Assembly (NCBI RefSeq): GCF_019448085.1
Contig: NZ_JAGFNZ010000005.1
Location: 1-64,000 of the forward strand
DNA from: Caproiciproducens faecalis
Lineage (GTDB): Bacteria; Bacillota; Clostridia; Oscillospirales; Acutalibacteraceae
DNA length: 64,000 nucleotides
Direction: 5' to 3'
Position numbers and translations under genes: made by a program. Below are positions 62,795-64,000 of the stretch, piece by piece; position 1 is the stretch's first letter; each line of letters opens with the position of its first letter. Under the pieces are notes generated by a model. It made no database searches. It had not been told where the DNA came from and saw only the letters and a program-made list of their open reading frames with translations.

Positions 62795-64000
62795 GGCGCG
62801 TGGCGGTACCCTGCTTGTTTCCGCAGCCGCCGGTTCCGGAAAAACAGCCGTTTTGGTACAGCGCGTGATTGAGCGAATTACCGACCCTCAAAATCCCGCC
62901 GATGCCGACCGACTGCTCGTCGTTACCTTCACCAAGGCCGCGGCCGCCGAAATGAGCAGCCGTATTGCGGCGGAAATTGCAAAGCTGCTGGAAGCCGACC
63001 CCATGAATGTGCGGCTTCAGCGCCAGCAGATTTTGCTGACGCGCGCTCATATCAGCACCATCCACAGCTTTTGCAGCGAACTGATCCGCGAAAATTTTTA
63101 TAAACTGGGAATTTCACCGGATTTTCGCATTCTGGACGACAGTGAAATGAAGCTGCTGCGTGATGATGCGGTCTCCGCAGTGCTGGAAAAGTTTTATGCT
63201 CAAAACGACCCGGACTTTTACGCTCTGGTCGATGCGTTTTCCTCCGGCAGGGACGACGGGCGAATGATTCAGACCGTCAATACTCTTTACGATTTTGTCC
63301 GGTCGCATCCGTTCCCCAGCTGCTGGCTTCGGGAAAAATCCGCCATGTACGAGAAAGATGTTTCCGCTTCCCGCACCGTGTGGGGGCAGACTGTTTTAAG
63401 GTACGCGGCGGACGCGGTGGACTACTGTATATCCCTTACACGCAATTCCCTTGCCTTAATGCAGGAGGACGAAAAAATTTCCGGTGCTTATGCGGACGGG
63501 TTTAATGCCGATCTGGCGGGACTTTTGGCGCTGAAAGACGCGGCGGATTCGGGCGGATGGGACGCCGTTTCCTTCCAGACCGGCGGCTTCGGCTTTCAAC
63601 GGTTAAAACCCCTGCGCGGCTACAGTGACGACCCGCTGAAAAACAAGCTTTCCGCGGGACGTAAGGAAGTACAGGAAACCGTCAAGAAGCTGGCGGAGCT
63701 TTTCAGTGCCGATGAGCGCGAATGCGGGGAAGAGATTGCCCGTATCGCTCCTTTGGTTAAAAAGCTTTTTGAGGTCACGCAAGCCTTCGGTGAAGAGCTG
63801 GACAGATTGAAGAAGGAGCGCCGCGCGGCGGATTTCAGCGATCTGGAGCATTACGCTCTGAAATTGCTTGTGAGGGAAACGGATGGCGGCTTTGTCCCGA
63901 CGGAGGATGCCGCGGAAATATCGGCCCGGTTCGACGAAGTGATGGTCGACGAGTATCAGGATACCAACGAAGCGCAGGATATGATTTTCCGTGCCGTTTC
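62751..64000 (+). CDS. addA: ATP-dependent helicase/nuclease subunit A, 5' part
   Basis: The N-terminal 416 residues of AddA, cut off by the window end with the frame still open. It is a UvrD-type helicase: motif Q (TKSQQDAIEARGG), Walker A AAAGSGKTA, motif Ia TFTKAAAAEM, the ISTIHSFC stretch and Walker B VDEYQDTNEAQ just before the edge. The ATG at 62751 follows AAGGAGGG, and it overlaps addB by 44 bases, as usual for this operon. Confidence 0.96.
   Translation, partial: MSARTWTKSQQDAIEARGGTLLVSAAAGSGKTAVLVQRVIERITDPQNPADADRLLVVTFTKAAAAEMSSRIAAEIAKLLEADPMNVRLQRQQILLTRAHISTIHSFCSELIRENFYKLGISPDFRILDDSEMKLLRDDAVSAVLEKFYAQNDPDFYALVDAFSSGRDDGRMIQTVNTLYDFVRSHPFPSCWLREKSAMYEKDVSASRTVWGQTVLRYAADAVDYCISLTRNSLALMQEDEKISGAYADGFNADLAGLLALKDAADSGGWDAVSFQTGGFGFQRLKPLRGYSDDPLKNKLSAGRKEVQETVKKLAELFSADERECGEEIARIAPLVKKLFEVTQAFGEELDRLKKERRAADFSDLEHYALKLLVRETDGGFVPTEDAAEISARFDEVMVDEYQDTNEAQDMIFRAV

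Noticed and set aside
1-64000. CRISPR arrays, insertion sequences, prophage, tRNA or rRNA genes
   Set aside because: I looked for regularly spaced repeats, transposase motifs and conserved RNA gene sequences and saw none. A covariance-model scan would be needed for full certainty about small RNAs.

Overview
The window looks like a chromosomal segment of an anaerobic, spore-forming member of the Firmicutes, most likely a clostridium of the Oscillospiraceae/Acutalibacteraceae type. This is inferred from gene content and mid-range G+C, not from a database match. Sporulation and germination genes (spoIIR, a LysM-GH18 spore lytic enzyme, FtsK/SpoIIIE, the ClpP-like TepA) sit with anaerobic and acetogenic-type genes (fhs, ackA, rex, radical SAM proteins) and an A/V-type rotary ATPase. 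Almost all of it is ordinary core chromosome. I see no rRNA, tRNA, CRISPR array, insertion sequence or prophage, and no gene-free stretch over 300 bases.

Layout. 1-7.5 kb, plus strand: typA, a zinc-ribbon exonuclease, pgeF, a PflX-type radical SAM gene, a hemolysin III/TrhA membrane protein, an alpha/beta hydrolase and a polysaccharide deacetylase. 7.5-14.2 kb: two different P-type cation pumps (CtpE-like on minus, MgtA-like on plus) around an O-antigen-ligase-like polymerase. 14.2-19.1 kb: the spore cortex enzyme, a MerR/TipA regulator broken by a frameshift, and a lemA-DUF2207 pair. 19.3-23.2 kb, minus: an acn-icd-rex operon joining the oxidative arm from citrate to 2-oxoglutarate with the NADH sensor Rex. 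23.4-29.9 kb, plus: tepA, ftsK, a YgiQ radical SAM gene, a membrane-anchored ComEC-like metallo-hydrolase and a DUF3006 gene. 30-34 kb, minus: rodA and a VanRS-like two-component system.

34.1-38.1 kb, plus: fhs-tsaE-tsaB-rpiB-upp. 38.1-40.3 kb, minus: a mutarotase-like protein and tmcAL, with tmcAL divergent from ackA. 41.7-50.5 kb, minus: a nine-gene A/V-ATPase operon in the order G-C-I-K-F-E-A-B-D, with its own promoter. 50.7-52.4 kb, minus: an ACT-domain gene and a UPF0210 gene. 52.6-58 kb, plus: a PHP phosphatase, an Lrp regulator, an aminotransferase, ispE, an FAH-family hydrolase, an fRMsr-type GAF protein and an ArsC/Spx-like protein. 58-64 kb: vanZ (minus), spoIIR, addB and the start of addA, which runs off the window.

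Most worth a second look: the TipA-type regulator, which keeps a canonical 19-bp-spacer MerR promoter but has a one-base frameshift, with a well-placed internal ribosome binding site for a TipAS-like ligand-binding protein; the acn-icd-rex operon with ATTGGATA direct repeats at its promoter; hairpin leaders ahead of pgeF and mgtA; and a stem-loop directly after the ATPase B-subunit stop codon. I did not find a convincing wholly new defence or biosynthetic system.
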